DNA of 64,000 bases from CAVSVP01 sp963731125. GTDB lineage: Bacteria; Pseudomonadota; Gammaproteobacteria; Competibacterales; Competibacteraceae. The notes beneath the pieces are model-generated. The model was not told the origin of the DNA, ran no database searches, and saw only the letters and a program-made list of their open reading frames with translations. The stretch spans positions 558,001-622,000 of the forward strand of contig CAVSVP010000007.1 of NCBI GenBank assembly GCA_963731125.1, in the 5' to 3' direction. Each line of letters opens with the position of its first letter. The stretch's first letter is position 1. Shown in pieces: positions 26,941 to 36,009 of the stretch. The translations under genes and the position numbers were made by a program.

Positions 26941-26954
26941 AGGGAGTGAGAGAC

Positions 26955-27893
26955 ATGAGTACCCCTGACGTAGAATCGTTTGTTGGCATTGATGTAGCGC
27001 AAGCCACGCTGGATGTGGCGGTTATCCCGAGCGGTGAACATTGGCAGGTGGCCAATGCGCCAGCGGCCCTGGAGGCGCTCGTGCAGCGGTTGCACGCCTT
27101 GTCACCGACCCTCATTGTGCTGGAAGCCACAGGCGGGCTGGAGATACCGGTGGCTAGCATGCTGGCCGCTGGCGGATGGCCCGTGGCTGTGGTCAACCCA
27201 CGCCAGGCTCGGGATTTTGCCAAGGCGACAGGGCAGTTGGCCCAAAGCGACCGCATTGATGCCTACCAGCTGGCGCGCTTTGGCCAGGCAGTACGCCCCA
27301 CGCCGCGCCCGCTCAAGGACGCCCAGACCCAGGCGCTGGAAGCATTGCTGGTACGCCGTCGTCAATTGCTGGACATGCTGGTGGCCGAGCGCAACCGCCT
27401 CCCCCGGGCACCCGCATCCGTGCACCATGACCTCAACGCCCATATCCAGTGGCTGGAGCAGCGCCTGCAGGGACTTGACGAGGAGCTACGCCACACTATC
27501 CAGGCAAGCTCGATATGGCGGGTACCGGATAAGCTGCTGCAGAGTGTACCCGGCGTCGGGCCAGTCTTGGCGATCACGCTGCTCGTCCAACTGCCGGAGT
27601 TGGGGACCTTAAACCGGCGCCAGATCGCTGCCCTGGCGGGGGTGGCGCCCTATCACTGCGACAGCGGTACGCTGCGCGGCCAGCGCCACTGTGGGGGAGG
27701 CCGCGCCCCGTTACGCGCCGTGTTATATATGGCCACGTTAGCGGCCATTCGCTGTAATCCGTGGCGGCGCGCGTTCCATGAACGCCTGCGCGCAGCGGGC
27801 AAAGCACCCAAGGTGGCTATCACCGCCTGCAGGCGAAAACTGCTGACTATCCTCAATGCCATCAGGAAAACCCATACCCCTTGGCACGCTTAA
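26955..27893 (+). CDS. IS110-family transposase (DEDD recombinase)
   Basis: 312 residues from ATG 26955, with AGGGAG 8 bases upstream; a GTG three codons earlier is the alternative. N-terminal RuvC-like DEDD domain: FVGIDVAQATLDVAV (first Asp), LIVLEATGG (Glu), then SDRIDAYQLARF (Asp pair). A coiled-coil middle (about 110-175) is followed by the transposase-20 domain with SVPGVGPVLAITLL and the catalytic serine region YHCDSGTLRGQRHCGGGRAP. It is intact, with no frame defects, so the element may be mobile. Confidence 0.92.
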   Translation: MSTPDVESFVGIDVAQATLDVAVIPSGEHWQVANAPAALEALVQRLHALSPTLIVLEATGGLEIPVASMLAAGGWPVAVVNPRQARDFAKATGQLAQSDRIDAYQLARFGQAVRPTPRPLKDAQTQALEALLVRRRQLLDMLVAERNRLPRAPASVHHDLNAHIQWLEQRLQGLDEELRHTIQASSIWRVPDKLLQSVPGVGPVLAITLLVQLPELGTLNRRQIAALAGVAPYHCDSGTLRGQRHCGGGRAPLRAVLYMATLAAIRCNPWRRAFHERLRAAGKAPKVAITACRRKLLTILNAIRKTHTPWHA

Positions 27894-27993
27894 GCGTTCG
27901 CTAATGCTTGACAAACAACACAGTTGCTCTCCCACCAGGGGAGAGGGAGCGATAACACCCCCAGCTTATGCACGAATATTTACCCTCTAGGAA

Positions 27994-28980
27994 TCACTGA
28001 TTCAAGTTGGCAAAGGCTGCAATGATCCTCAAAACGGCTGGACCAATGGCCACTAGAAAGAAGGACGGAAAGAGGCAAACCACCATAGGGAAGATCATTT
28101 TGGTGCCGATCTTGGCAGCCTTTTCCTCGGCCAGCTGCATGCGCTTGTCCCGGAATTCCTCGGAGTATATCCGCAGGGTATCGGCGACGCTGGTTCCAAA
28201 GCGCAGGCTTTGTGCGAGAAGGGAAACCAGGCCGCGAATATCCTCCAGACCAGTTCGATCAGCCAGGCCCTTAAGCGCCCCGATCCGCTCCGCGCCGGCT
28301 CGGATTTCCGCATTAACCAGACCCAGTTCGTCAGCTATCGCCGGATGGCTGCCGCCCAGTTCCCGGGATACGCGTTCGATAGCCGCATTCAACCCCAACC
28401 CAGCTTCGACGCAGACCACCAGCAAATCCAAAGCATCGGGAAGACCATTGCGAAGCTGCTGCCGGCGTTTCTTGCAAAGGTGATTGAGCACGAGATTGGG
28501 GACTCGAAATCCAATCATGCCTGCTAAGAGAGCGGCAAAGATCACCCGGGACGCGGAAAAATGCGGATACAGGGTTGCTGTTGCCAGCACGACTAACGGG
28601 AGTATCACACCCAGGATGGTTTTTAAAGCATAGAAAGTGCTCAACGCGTTAGCGCTCCGATTGCCGGCTTGCACCAGCAGAGTGCTTATCTTGGTGCGCT
28701 CCCAGCCCTTCTGAGGCAGAATATAGGGGGATAATTGTTTTACGACCTTGGTCACCTGCTCTGCCGATGCGGCTTTTTCCTTCTTAACGCCGGCCACTTG
28801 GCGCATCCGCCGACGCAGCGGATCAGTCATCCCCGTCACCAGGAACATAGTTCCCATACCAAAGATAAAGACGCCGGCCGCTGCCAATAATATAAAGGCT
28901 AACCTGAGCAACTCGGGATTGTCCGTGAGTCCCTTGAGAAAATAAAGCAGATATTCCATTGTTGAATCCTCAGACGTCAA
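27994..28980 (-). CDS. tadC: Tad pilus inner-membrane platform protein TadC
   Basis: 328 residues, a type II secretion F-domain protein with membrane segments at about 18-40, 120-150 and near the C terminus (AIGPAVLRIIAAFAN). The F domain is seen in GLPDALDLLVVCVEAGLGLNAAIERVSREL and SLAQSLRFGTSVADTLRIYSEEFRDKRM. With TadB it forms the inner-membrane platform on which the CpaF ATPase drives Flp pilus assembly. It is the last gene of the Tad operon and overlaps tadB by 11 bases. Confidence 0.93.
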   Translation of the reverse strand: MTSEDSTMEYLLYFLKGLTDNPELLRLAFILLAAAGVFIFGMGTMFLVTGMTDPLRRRMRQVAGVKKEKAASAEQVTKVVKQLSPYILPQKGWERTKISTLLVQAGNRSANALSTFYALKTILGVILPLVVLATATLYPHFSASRVIFAALLAGMIGFRVPNLVLNHLCKKRRQQLRNGLPDALDLLVVCVEAGLGLNAAIERVSRELGGSHPAIADELGLVNAEIRAGAERIGALKGLADRTGLEDIRGLVSLLAQSLRFGTSVADTLRIYSEEFRDKRMQLAEEKAAKIGTKMIFPMVVCLFPSFFLVAIGPAVLRIIAAFANLNQ

Positions 28981-29959
28981 TTCGGATTATACGGCGCATC
29001 CAATAGATGCCTACCGCCATCGTAAAAAAGGCTACCGCAATGAGGCTTGGACCACGGGGATCCTTAACCAACACGGGCAAATAGTCTGGGCTGGTCACCA
29101 TCAACAAGGCGAACAGACCAAAGGGGATCAGGGTTAACACCCAGGCCGACATGCGGCCTTCAGCCGATAGGGTGCGCACTCTGCGCTGGAAACGAAAGCG
29201 GCCACGCACAACCTGACTATTTTTCTCCAAAATCTCCGCCAAATTGCCGCCGGTCTCGCGCTGGATGAGCACCGAGTTGATGGCTGTCATCAGTGACATG
29301 CTGGGCACCCGTTCCAACAAATACAAGAATGCAGCACGAATATCGGTACCATAGTTAATATCGTTAAAAGTCATTCCGAACTGCTTGGCCACCGGGCCTT
29401 CCATCTCCTCTGCGACCAGGTGTAAGCTTTCGGTGAAAGGGTGTCCGGCTCTTAGGGCGCGGGTGATAATGTCTAAGGCTTCGGGGAGTTGTTCCTCAAA
29501 TTTGGCCAACTGCTGATTGCGTTTCCTGAAGACGACCATGATGGGCAGATAGCCGGCCGCCGCCGCCACAGCAAGGGCCACCAGGGGCTGTTGCGTAAAC
29601 AGATAACCCCCTATTCCGGCAGCCGCACCCAGCCCGATGGTAAGTAATATCAGACGATAGGCAGGCATGCTGTGCCCGGCCTGCGCCATCGCTTGATGGA
29701 GCGCAGTCATGCCCGGCATACTCATGATTGACCGCTCCAGCGGCGACAGGGTGCGTAATTGTTTCTCCCGCAGCAAAGAGAGCCCAGCGCCCTCATCGAA
29801 CTCATCGACGATCTGTGTCATGCGTTTTCGTAGCCGCCGCAGCTGCTGTCGTTCAGCACCAAAGGTGGGTACTATCAAGCTGTTGATGAGCAGGAACACG
29901 GCCACAAACACCATTCCTAGGAATACATAAAGTCCGTGACTAGAGAACATCTCGTACAT
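28970..29959 (-). CDS. tadB: Tad pilus inner-membrane platform protein TadB
   Basis: 329 residues: an N-terminal membrane helix (8-28), paired helices at about 100-145, an F domain (EEQLPEALDIITRALRAGHPFTESLHLVAEEM; LLERVPSMSLMTAINSVLIQRETGGNLAEILEK) and C-terminal helices. It is the partner of TadC in the pilus platform. The start codon overlaps the cpaF stop by a single base, so translation is probably coupled. Confidence 0.93.
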   Translation of the reverse strand: MYEMFSSHGLYVFLGMVFVAVFLLINSLIVPTFGAERQQLRRLRKRMTQIVDEFDEGAGLSLLREKQLRTLSPLERSIMSMPGMTALHQAMAQAGHSMPAYRLILLTIGLGAAAGIGGYLFTQQPLVALAVAAAAGYLPIMVVFRKRNQQLAKFEEQLPEALDIITRALRAGHPFTESLHLVAEEMEGPVAKQFGMTFNDINYGTDIRAAFLYLLERVPSMSLMTAINSVLIQRETGGNLAEILEKNSQVVRGRFRFQRRVRTLSAEGRMSAWVLTLIPFGLFALLMVTSPDYLPVLVKDPRGPSLIAVAFFTMAVGIYWMRRIIRIDV

Positions 29960-31362
29960 CAGTTTTCCTCCCAGCTCTCGTCGCGGTCGGGGTCAAACAC
30001 CTCCAATGGTAGCTTGATTCCGCGCTGCTGCAGGCGCTCGTTGAATTTCGGGATAATCCCTGTCGCTCTGAACCGGCCCAGCACGTTGCCGTCCTGGTCA
30101 AGGCCCCGGCGCTGGAATTTGAAGATCTCGGACATCGTGATGATATCGCCTTCCATGCCATTGATTTCCTGTATGCTCACCAGGCGTCGTCGGCCATCCT
30201 CCATGCGTTCCGCCTGGATGATGACATCGATGGCAGCGGCCATTTGAGCACGCACCGCCTTGACCGGGAGGTTTAGCCCCGTCATGGCAACCATATTCTC
30301 CAGCCGGGTGAGTGCATCCCGCGGTGTGTTGGCATGAATCGTCGTCAATGAGCCATCATGGCCGGTATTCATGGCCTGCAGCATATCCAGAGCCTCATGG
30401 CCGCGCACTTCGCCCACCACCACCCGATCCGGCCGCATCCGCAGACTGTTGCGTACCAGATCGTGGGCGGTGATTTGCCCCTTACTCTCGACATTCGGCG
30501 GCCGCGTCTCCAGTCGCACCACATGGGGCTGCTTCAGTTGCAGCTCGGCCGAATCCTCAATGGTGACAATGCGCTCGTTGGTTGGGATAAAGCTAGAGAG
30601 TACGTTGAGGGTCGTGGTCTTGCCCGAACCGGTCCCACCCGATACCACCACATTGAGCCGCGCCTTTACGACCCCCATCAGCAACTCGCCCATCATCGGC
30701 GTGAGGGTGCGATGCTTGACCAGATGCTCGAGGCCCAACAGGTCGGCAGAAAAACGCCGGATAGAAAGCATAGGGCCGTCGATAGCCAGGGGCGGGATAA
30801 TGGCATTGACCCGAGAGCCGTCTTTAAGGCGTGCATCAACCATCGGGCAGGACTCATCGATGCGCCGCCCCACCGAAGAGACAATCCTGTCGATGATGTT
30901 CATGAGGTGGCCGTCGTTGTCGAAGCGCACCGGCGTCGGTTCCAGTTTGCCGCGCCGCTCGACATACACCTGCTTGTGACCATTCACCAGGATATCCGAA
31001 ATGCTGGGGTTTGCCAGGAGTGGTTCCAGGGGTCCCAACCCGAAAATTTCGTCTTCAATCTGCTTGATCAGCGCCTGGCGGGCTGCTGTACTCAGCGGAA
31101 CCGTCTCTTGGGACAGCAGACGCTGAGTGATTTCGCGGATTTGCTTGCGCGCCTGCTGTTCGTCCATGCTGCCGAGCAACGACAGGTCCATGGTCTTCAG
31201 TAGCTGTTGATGGATGCGCTGCTTCCATTCTAGCTCCAACCCCGAGGCGCCTAAAACGACAAGCGGTGCCGGCTGTTGCTCGGGCTCCGCCGTTGGCTTC
31301 GGGACAGCAACGGGCTTTGGCGGTGTGCTGACCCGGCTAAGTCTCGACTTTAAGTTCATCAT
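29959..31362 (-). CDS. cpaF: Tad pilus assembly ATPase CpaF/TadA
   Basis: 467 residues, a cytoplasmic secretion ATPase of the VirB11/PulE type. It has Walker A VSGGTGSGKTTTLN, an Asp box around IVTIEDSAELQL, Walker B RPDRVVVGEVRGHEALDML and a His box DGSLTTIHANTPRDAL. The N-terminal linker is proline-rich and variable. It powers extension (and in some systems retraction) of Flp pili with TadB and TadC. It lies between cpaE (12-base gap) and tadB. Confidence 0.96.
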   Translation of the reverse strand: MMNLKSRLSRVSTPPKPVAVPKPTAEPEQQPAPLVVLGASGLELEWKQRIHQQLLKTMDLSLLGSMDEQQARKQIREITQRLLSQETVPLSTAARQALIKQIEDEIFGLGPLEPLLANPSISDILVNGHKQVYVERRGKLEPTPVRFDNDGHLMNIIDRIVSSVGRRIDESCPMVDARLKDGSRVNAIIPPLAIDGPMLSIRRFSADLLGLEHLVKHRTLTPMMGELLMGVVKARLNVVVSGGTGSGKTTTLNVLSSFIPTNERIVTIEDSAELQLKQPHVVRLETRPPNVESKGQITAHDLVRNSLRMRPDRVVVGEVRGHEALDMLQAMNTGHDGSLTTIHANTPRDALTRLENMVAMTGLNLPVKAVRAQMAAAIDVIIQAERMEDGRRRLVSIQEINGMEGDIITMSEIFKFQRRGLDQDGNVLGRFRATGIIPKFNERLQQRGIKLPLEVFDPDRDESWEEN

Positions 31363-31374
31363 CCTGGGCTCCTA

Positions 31375-32556
31375 TTAGAAAAAGTTAGCAAAAACACTAA
31401 AAACGCCTCTGAACCGTCCGCTTTTCTTTTGATTTTCGCCACTGAGTTTGCGCGCCAGACTGGCCAAATTTCGGATAATCGCCGCATGGGGCGAAGCATC
31501 GCGCAGCGGCACTCCCAGATTGATGCTGTTTTCTAGATGTTTGAAATCGTTCGGGATCGGTTCCAGGACAATCCGGCCTAGGGCCTCTTGGATGTCGGCA
31601 AGTCGAATCTTGCTTTTGGCCTCATAGCGGTTCACTATCACGGTGATTTGTTCGCTGGAAATACTTAGATCCGCGGTCAACACCTTCAACAATCGCTTGA
31701 CATCACGCATGTGGGTAAGGCTTTGCTGCATAACAACCATCACCCGATCGGCGCGCTCCAGAATCATGTTGGTTAGCGGATCGATCTGACGCGGCAGATC
31801 CACAACCACCTGCTGATAGCTTTGGACCAGCAGATCGATTAACAGAGCCAGGCGGTCGGTAGGTATTTCGCTGGGCAACATCAGCTGATCGGTCATGGTG
31901 CCTAGTAAATGCAAACCGCTACTATGCCTGGCGACCAAGCCTTCCAGGGCGGTAGGATCGATTTCTTCAACCCTGTCGAGAACGCTAAGAAGGCTTTCCT
32001 GGGGATGCATATCAAAATAGAGAGGCAGCACACCGAATTGTATATCGAGATCCAGCAGCATGGTTTTCTGCTTGGCCTCCGCCGTCATGAGGTGCGCCAG
32101 GTTGCAACTCAGGACTGTAGCCCCTGCACCGCCTTTGGCGTTCATCACCGCCGTCAGTTGACATCCGGATCCGTTGGCGGCAGCCTTCTGATCCTTGGCA
32201 ACCTGCTGTATCAGCCCCGCCAGCTCTTGCTCCGGTACCGGTCGGGTAAGAAAGTCGCGTGCGCCTGCCTGCATGGATTTGCGCATGATCTGGATATTGT
32301 TGGCAGGCCCAATCACCACTACCGGTGGCCGCAGGGCGGGGGGATGTTTGGCCACTGCCTTGAGCTCTTCTTCCCAAAGTTCGCTCAGGTTGAGTATCAG
32401 CAGATCCGGCTTGGTAGCGATTCCCTGGAGTGGATCGCTGCTGCCATTGCAAATATGACGTGTGCTGGGGATTATGCCTTGCTGCCGGTGCAATAGCGTT
32501 TCGAGGATGTTTAGCTCTTGCTTGGAGCGTCCCGCTGTGAGTATCTGTAATGCCAT
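31375..32556 (-). CDS. cpaE: CpaE/TadZ-family pilus localisation ATPase
   Basis: 393 residues. The N-terminal ~120 residues resemble a degenerate receiver domain (DLLILNLSELWEEELKAVAKH; VVVIGPANNIQIMRKSMQAGARDFLTRPV). The rest is a ParA/MinD-like ATPase whose Walker A is deviant (VMNAKGGAGATVLSCNLAHL, with no Lys-Ser/Thr pair after the last Gly). TadZ proteins of this type position the Tad machinery in the cell. It is separated from the TadE-like gene upstream by about 150 bases that hold no ORF, possibly with a secondary promoter. Confidence 0.9.
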   Translation of the reverse strand: MALQILTAGRSKQELNILETLLHRQQGIIPSTRHICNGSSDPLQGIATKPDLLILNLSELWEEELKAVAKHPPALRPPVVVIGPANNIQIMRKSMQAGARDFLTRPVPEQELAGLIQQVAKDQKAAANGSGCQLTAVMNAKGGAGATVLSCNLAHLMTAEAKQKTMLLDLDIQFGVLPLYFDMHPQESLLSVLDRVEEIDPTALEGLVARHSSGLHLLGTMTDQLMLPSEIPTDRLALLIDLLVQSYQQVVVDLPRQIDPLTNMILERADRVMVVMQQSLTHMRDVKRLLKVLTADLSISSEQITVIVNRYEAKSKIRLADIQEALGRIVLEPIPNDFKHLENSINLGVPLRDASPHAAIIRNLASLARKLSGENQKKSGRFRGVFSVFANFF

Positions 32557-32703
32557 TTTTTCGTCCTTGTGATCAACTTGGGTTCAATCAATACGGATGA
32601 ACTATTGGTATTCATTAAACTATCTTGCTAATCAATAATCGATTTATCAGGCGATAGAGGTTTCTATACTTTTCGATATAGAGCCGATGCTAACAACAGC
32701 TGT

Positions 32704-33183
32704 TCAAGGGCTTGCCGATGCAAAACATTGCGGAGTCGCAACCTCCGGTATGATACCCAGACTTTCCCGCGGCAGAGTGGTGACGAAATCCGGTGCACTC
32801 AGTGCGGCGCCCAGAATAGGGACCAACAGATTAAAGGTATAACCGGTGATTCTTACCCGCACGTCGCGAATATCGGCAAAAACTGCCGTTGGCGTGCCGG
32901 TACTATCCAGATAATCGACGGTTACGTTGGCCGGAGACAGCCCTACCAGCACCGGATTGATACTATTATCATCGGGAGCGTTGAAAACCGCGATGTTAGC
33001 CGGCGCTGGATCGCCCACCGGGCACACCACCGCCGCCCTCGCCCCGCGGCGGGTCGCCTCGCCGAGGGTGTTCCACATCCATACCAGCCGCCCGAATTCA
33101 AACACGGCGAAGAATACGATCATCATTAGTAGGCCGATGATGGAAAACTCCACCGTGGCCAGGCCTTGTTGCCGCTTTTTCAT
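32704..33183 (-). CDS. TadE/TadF-like minor pseudopilin
   Basis: 159 residues. A short basic leader (MKKRQQG) is followed by LATVEFSIIGLLMMIVFFAVFEFGR, a prepilin-like cleavage site with Glu at +5 and a single hydrophobic helix, as in TadE/TadF pseudopilins. The periplasmic part has three cysteines. It overlaps the next TadE-like gene by 4 bases (ATGA). Processed by the CpaA-type peptidase, it probably helps initiate the Flp pilus. Confidence 0.85.
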   Translation of the reverse strand: MKKRQQGLATVEFSIIGLLMMIVFFAVFEFGRLVWMWNTLGEATRRGARAAVVCPVGDPAPANIAVFNAPDDNSINPVLVGLSPANVTVDYLDSTGTPTAVFADIRDVRVRITGYTFNLLVPILGAALSAPDFVTTLPRESLGIIPEVATPQCFASASP

Positions 33184-33644
33184 AGGATCCTCATCGTGGC
33201 CGTGGCCGTTAACGTGAAGGTGAGTGGAATGTCGCTGCCGAACCCGATGGGCCGCAAGACCGAGCCTAATATGGGCTGATAGATATACTGAGCAGAGATT
33301 TCGATGTTGCGGGCATCGGGGGCCGTCGCGGTCACGTCGCCCAGGGCCATGCCCGGCAACAGGGTATCCACACCGCAGCTGTTACTTCCGCACAATACCC
33401 GATTTCGCGCTGCCGAAAAGGCGGCACTGTCGAATAAGGCGCCGGTTCCGAAGCGGGCGTTTGCCGCCAGATAGCGGGCACCGTCGCGCACCGCCTTGGT
33501 CAGAGCGTCCTGCTGGTAGAGGGCACGGCCCAGTTCCGCCGTTGCCAGCAGCAGGAACATCAGAATGGGCAGGACGACGGCAAACTCGACGATCGCCAGG
33601 CCCCGTTGCCGATGCCGATTCAATCGTTTGGTTGAGATTTTCAT
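33180..33644 (-). CDS. tadE: TadE-like minor pseudopilin
   Basis: 154 residues with a leader ending RQRG followed by LAIVEFAVVLPILMFLLLATAELGRALY, the TadE signature of a conserved Glu and a hydrophobic helix. The exported domain (residues 45-154) has two cysteines (CGSNSC). It overlaps both neighbours by 4 bases, placing it firmly in the Tad operon. Confidence 0.88.
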   Translation of the reverse strand: MKISTKRLNRHRQRGLAIVEFAVVLPILMFLLLATAELGRALYQQDALTKAVRDGARYLAANARFGTGALFDSAAFSAARNRVLCGSNSCGVDTLLPGMALGDVTATAPDARNIEISAQYIYQPILGSVLRPIGFGSDIPLTFTLTATATMRIL

Positions 33645-34855
33645 GACTCATTACTCAAGGGATCGTGATACAATTGAATGGTCCGGGGACCCGGGCCGGC
33701 ACCGGGATTTTCCCCCGGCGTGCCTCCTACGGCGCAGCTGGTGCTGAGCATCTCGGCCCAGATCCCGCTGGATTGGCCCTGGCCGTTGCCCACCGGTTCG
33801 GTCAGAAACACGCAAAGCGTACCGATCATCGGCAACTCGGACCGTCCGTTATCCTCGCCATTGCAGTTGGCCACGGGAAGCGCCAGTATCCGCCGCTCCG
33901 GCATTCTGTCCTCTGCCAGCACGCCCGAATGGTCGGCTACGCAGGAGGGATTAGCGAGGTAATCGGCGTGGCTGTAGGTGCTGGAATGACAGGTGTTGGT
34001 ATCGGGGGGATAGTCAGTCTCGCTCAGATTGCTTTGATACTTCCCGAAACGGGTGTTCAGTCCCTGGGAGACGGGTCCTGTCTCGACACCCGGTTGGGTC
34101 AGCACGGTTCCCTGGTCCATATCGATGCACCCGCCGTAGCCGCCGGCAAGATTCTCGCGGACCACATCGGCTCCGGTGCCGCCGAGGCTAAGGAGTCGGT
34201 AATTGCCGGGTCCCACCTCCCCGTGTTGTCCCGGGTCAGCCACCAACTGGTACCGCTGGCCGACGTTAAAGCCGAATACGGTGGTGTCGCTCTCGCTTTG
34301 CGGCACGTCATCCGGGTCATAGGCGCAAAACACGATGGGTACGACATTGCACATTCGGGTAATCCGCGGCGAGGGCCCCGCCATGGCGCTGCCGGCGATG
34401 GTCATGGAATTGCCCACACCCGGGAGAACCCGGGCGAGGAAAATCGGCTTGTCAAAGCTGTTGACGCTGACCCGCACGTAGCGGGCGTCAATATTGCCCG
34501 GCTCGACGGGTGCCTGGAGCGGAACCAGGGAAGCATAGAACTCAACCGTGACTTCGGCATCGGGCACCTCGGTGTTCAGTTCCTGATTTCCGGCTCCTGT
34601 GGCGGTGCTCCGGAAAGTTGTCTTAGCGTCCTGTTCGGCCCGCACGAGGTCGCCCGGGAACTGATCGAGGGTTTTGGCGCCGCTTAATGCGGCGGCATCC
34701 AATGCATTTTGCAGCCGGGTCTTGTCCACATAGGCATGGCCCATATCCAGGACCAAGCCCGCCATGCCCAGCAGAACCAACATGGCGATGGCGGTAAATA
34801 CCATAACAATTCCACGCTGGGCTTTTGGGGTCGATTGCAAAGTCTTCATAACCAT
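33641..34855 (-). CDS. tadG: TadG-like pilus-associated protein
   Basis: 404 residues. The N terminus KAQRGIVMVFTAIAMLVLLGMAGLVLDMGHAYVDKTRLQNALDAAALSGAKTL is the putative Flp-pilus-assembly (Tad/TadG) segment: one membrane helix followed by a coiled stretch. The rest is a long exported domain with several cysteines and no recognised vWA motif. It probably anchors or modulates the pilus at the envelope. Confidence 0.85.
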   Translation of the reverse strand: MVMKTLQSTPKAQRGIVMVFTAIAMLVLLGMAGLVLDMGHAYVDKTRLQNALDAAALSGAKTLDQFPGDLVRAEQDAKTTFRSTATGAGNQELNTEVPDAEVTVEFYASLVPLQAPVEPGNIDARYVRVSVNSFDKPIFLARVLPGVGNSMTIAGSAMAGPSPRITRMCNVVPIVFCAYDPDDVPQSESDTTVFGFNVGQRYQLVADPGQHGEVGPGNYRLLSLGGTGADVVRENLAGGYGGCIDMDQGTVLTQPGVETGPVSQGLNTRFGKYQSNLSETDYPPDTNTCHSSTYSHADYLANPSCVADHSGVLAEDRMPERRILALPVANCNGEDNGRSELPMIGTLCVFLTEPVGNGQGQSSGIWAEMLSTSCAVGGTPGENPGAGPGPRTIQLYHDPLSNES

Positions 34856-34872
34856 AACCCATCAGCTGTTCG

Positions 34873-36009
34873 TTAAAAGGGTGTACCGATTTGGTTCATT
34901 GCCATACCACCGGTCAGATTCCGGGTAGGCTCTTGGATGACGGCTTCTTTTAAAGCGGGTCCCTGAGTCTTCTCCCTTTCAGCAATCCTGCCGCTGCTGA
35001 GGGTTTTACGCAGCCCAAGTTGCACCGAGCCTTTGTCTGGTCTGTTCGACAAGGCTTGGGATTGGTAGGCTGGTACTTCAAGGGCCACGGCACGAATGAC
35101 CTCAAGCCCATCTCTCGCGTGAAAGACCGCGACTACCTTGACATCCTCAAGAATCATATTTTCCCTCGCCACGCCCTCTTCCCAGGTGGTCGCAATCACA
35201 TCCACTTGAGTGCCTGGCAAAAGCCCGGGCCGCTGCAGGCCGAAGAGGCGGATGACATCGCTGTCGCGCAGGGTGACCAACCTTTTCTCGAGCATTTCCG
35301 GGGGTAGTTCAGACGCCGCGGCCTCTTGCGGTTCTTCCTCGGCTCGTACGATTTCCTTGTTGTCCAGCGGGTTGCGCAGGGTAAGCTGAACCGAGCCCAC
35401 CTGCGTGGCTTTCACCAGAATCTCCGATTCTGCGGGATCCAACTCTAAAGTGACGGCACGGACGATAATCGGTTGATCCTTTTCCGGCGATGCCGTCTGA
35501 TCCACGGCAAGCACTTTGATGTCTTGCAGGATGGTTCTTACCACCGTTCTATCCAGTTGCATACTGGTAGCCAGAACGTCCACGCGATTGCCGGGCAGCA
35601 GGAAACCCGCCACCCCGATGACGTCGTTGACCCGAACGGCCACGGCGCGCTTCTTCGGTGCGATGAGGGCTGCAAGCGTGCTGCCTTGAGGCCGTTCTAC
35701 GATGCGTTCGCTGATAACGATTTCGCCGGGAAAGATGGCCTGATTGGCGATCTTGCCAATCACTTCATCGGGATCGACATAGGCGCCGGCGGGCACCGAA
35801 GCCTCCGGCAAACGCACGATTTTTAGGTGGGCGCCATCGATTTTTTGTCCGAAGGGGATTCTAAGGGCCGCCACCACCGTCGGTTTTCCCTCCGCCCTGG
35901 ACTCTTCGGGGGCTATTTGCGTCTGTAGCCAATTATTGGCAACCCACGCAGCGCCCGCGCTGATAAAAAGAGCGAATACAAACATTGTTACTGCTCTGCG
36001 GTTAATCAT
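34873..36009 (-). CDS. cpaB: Flp pilus assembly protein CpaB/RcpC
   Basis: 378 residues. An N-terminal membrane anchor (MFVFALFISAGAAWVANNWL) is followed by SAF-like domains (VVAALRIPFGQKIDGAHLKIVRLPEASVPAGAYVD; GVAGFLLPGNRVDVLA; GLLPGTQVDVIATTW). CpaB links the inner-membrane platform to the outer-membrane secretin and periplasm. In most Tad loci the secretin gene (cpaC/rcpA) follows, but here the next gene is tadG after only 17 bases. The start overlaps the AAA ATPase stop by 4 bases. Confidence 0.92.
   Translation of the reverse strand: MINRRAVTMFVFALFISAGAAWVANNWLQTQIAPEESRAEGKPTVVAALRIPFGQKIDGAHLKIVRLPEASVPAGAYVDPDEVIGKIANQAIFPGEIVISERIVERPQGSTLAALIAPKKRAVAVRVNDVIGVAGFLLPGNRVDVLATSMQLDRTVVRTILQDIKVLAVDQTASPEKDQPIIVRAVTLELDPAESEILVKATQVGSVQLTLRNPLDNKEIVRAEEEPQEAAASELPPEMLEKRLVTLRDSDVIRLFGLQRPGLLPGTQVDVIATTWEEGVARENMILEDVKVVAVFHARDGLEVIRAVALEVPAYQSQALSNRPDKGSVQLGLRKTLSSGRIAEREKTQGPALKEAVIQEPTRNLTGGMAMNQIGTPF

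Larger units (their letters stand above)
26747..27928 (+). mobile_element. IS110-family insertion sequence (IS621-like site preference)
   Basis: About 1,182 bp. The bases CT occur at both junctions (26745-26746 and 27927-27928), and removing the element with one CT rejoins the hairpin repeat. There are no terminal inverted repeats, as in IS110 elements. The left end starts with a tandem TTGTATGTTC TTGTATGTTC. Architecture: about 208 nt of leader, one transposase gene, and a short right end. A CT core and insertion into REP-like DNA are the known behaviour of IS621. Confidence 0.8.
26711..27960. repeat. Interspersed inverted repeat, copy B, split by IS110
   Basis: Left part 26711-26746 (CCGGACTTTGGCTATTTCCC then CCTCACCCTAGCCCT) and right part from 27929 (CTCCCACCAGGGGAGAGGGA). 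Joined, they match the hairpin of copy A. The IS110 element therefore inserted in the loop-proximal part of this repeat. Confidence 0.75.

Noticed and set aside
26780..27256. 158-residue minus-strand frame in the IS110 leader and gene
   Set aside because: Antisense to the bridge-RNA candidate and transposase; shadow composition.
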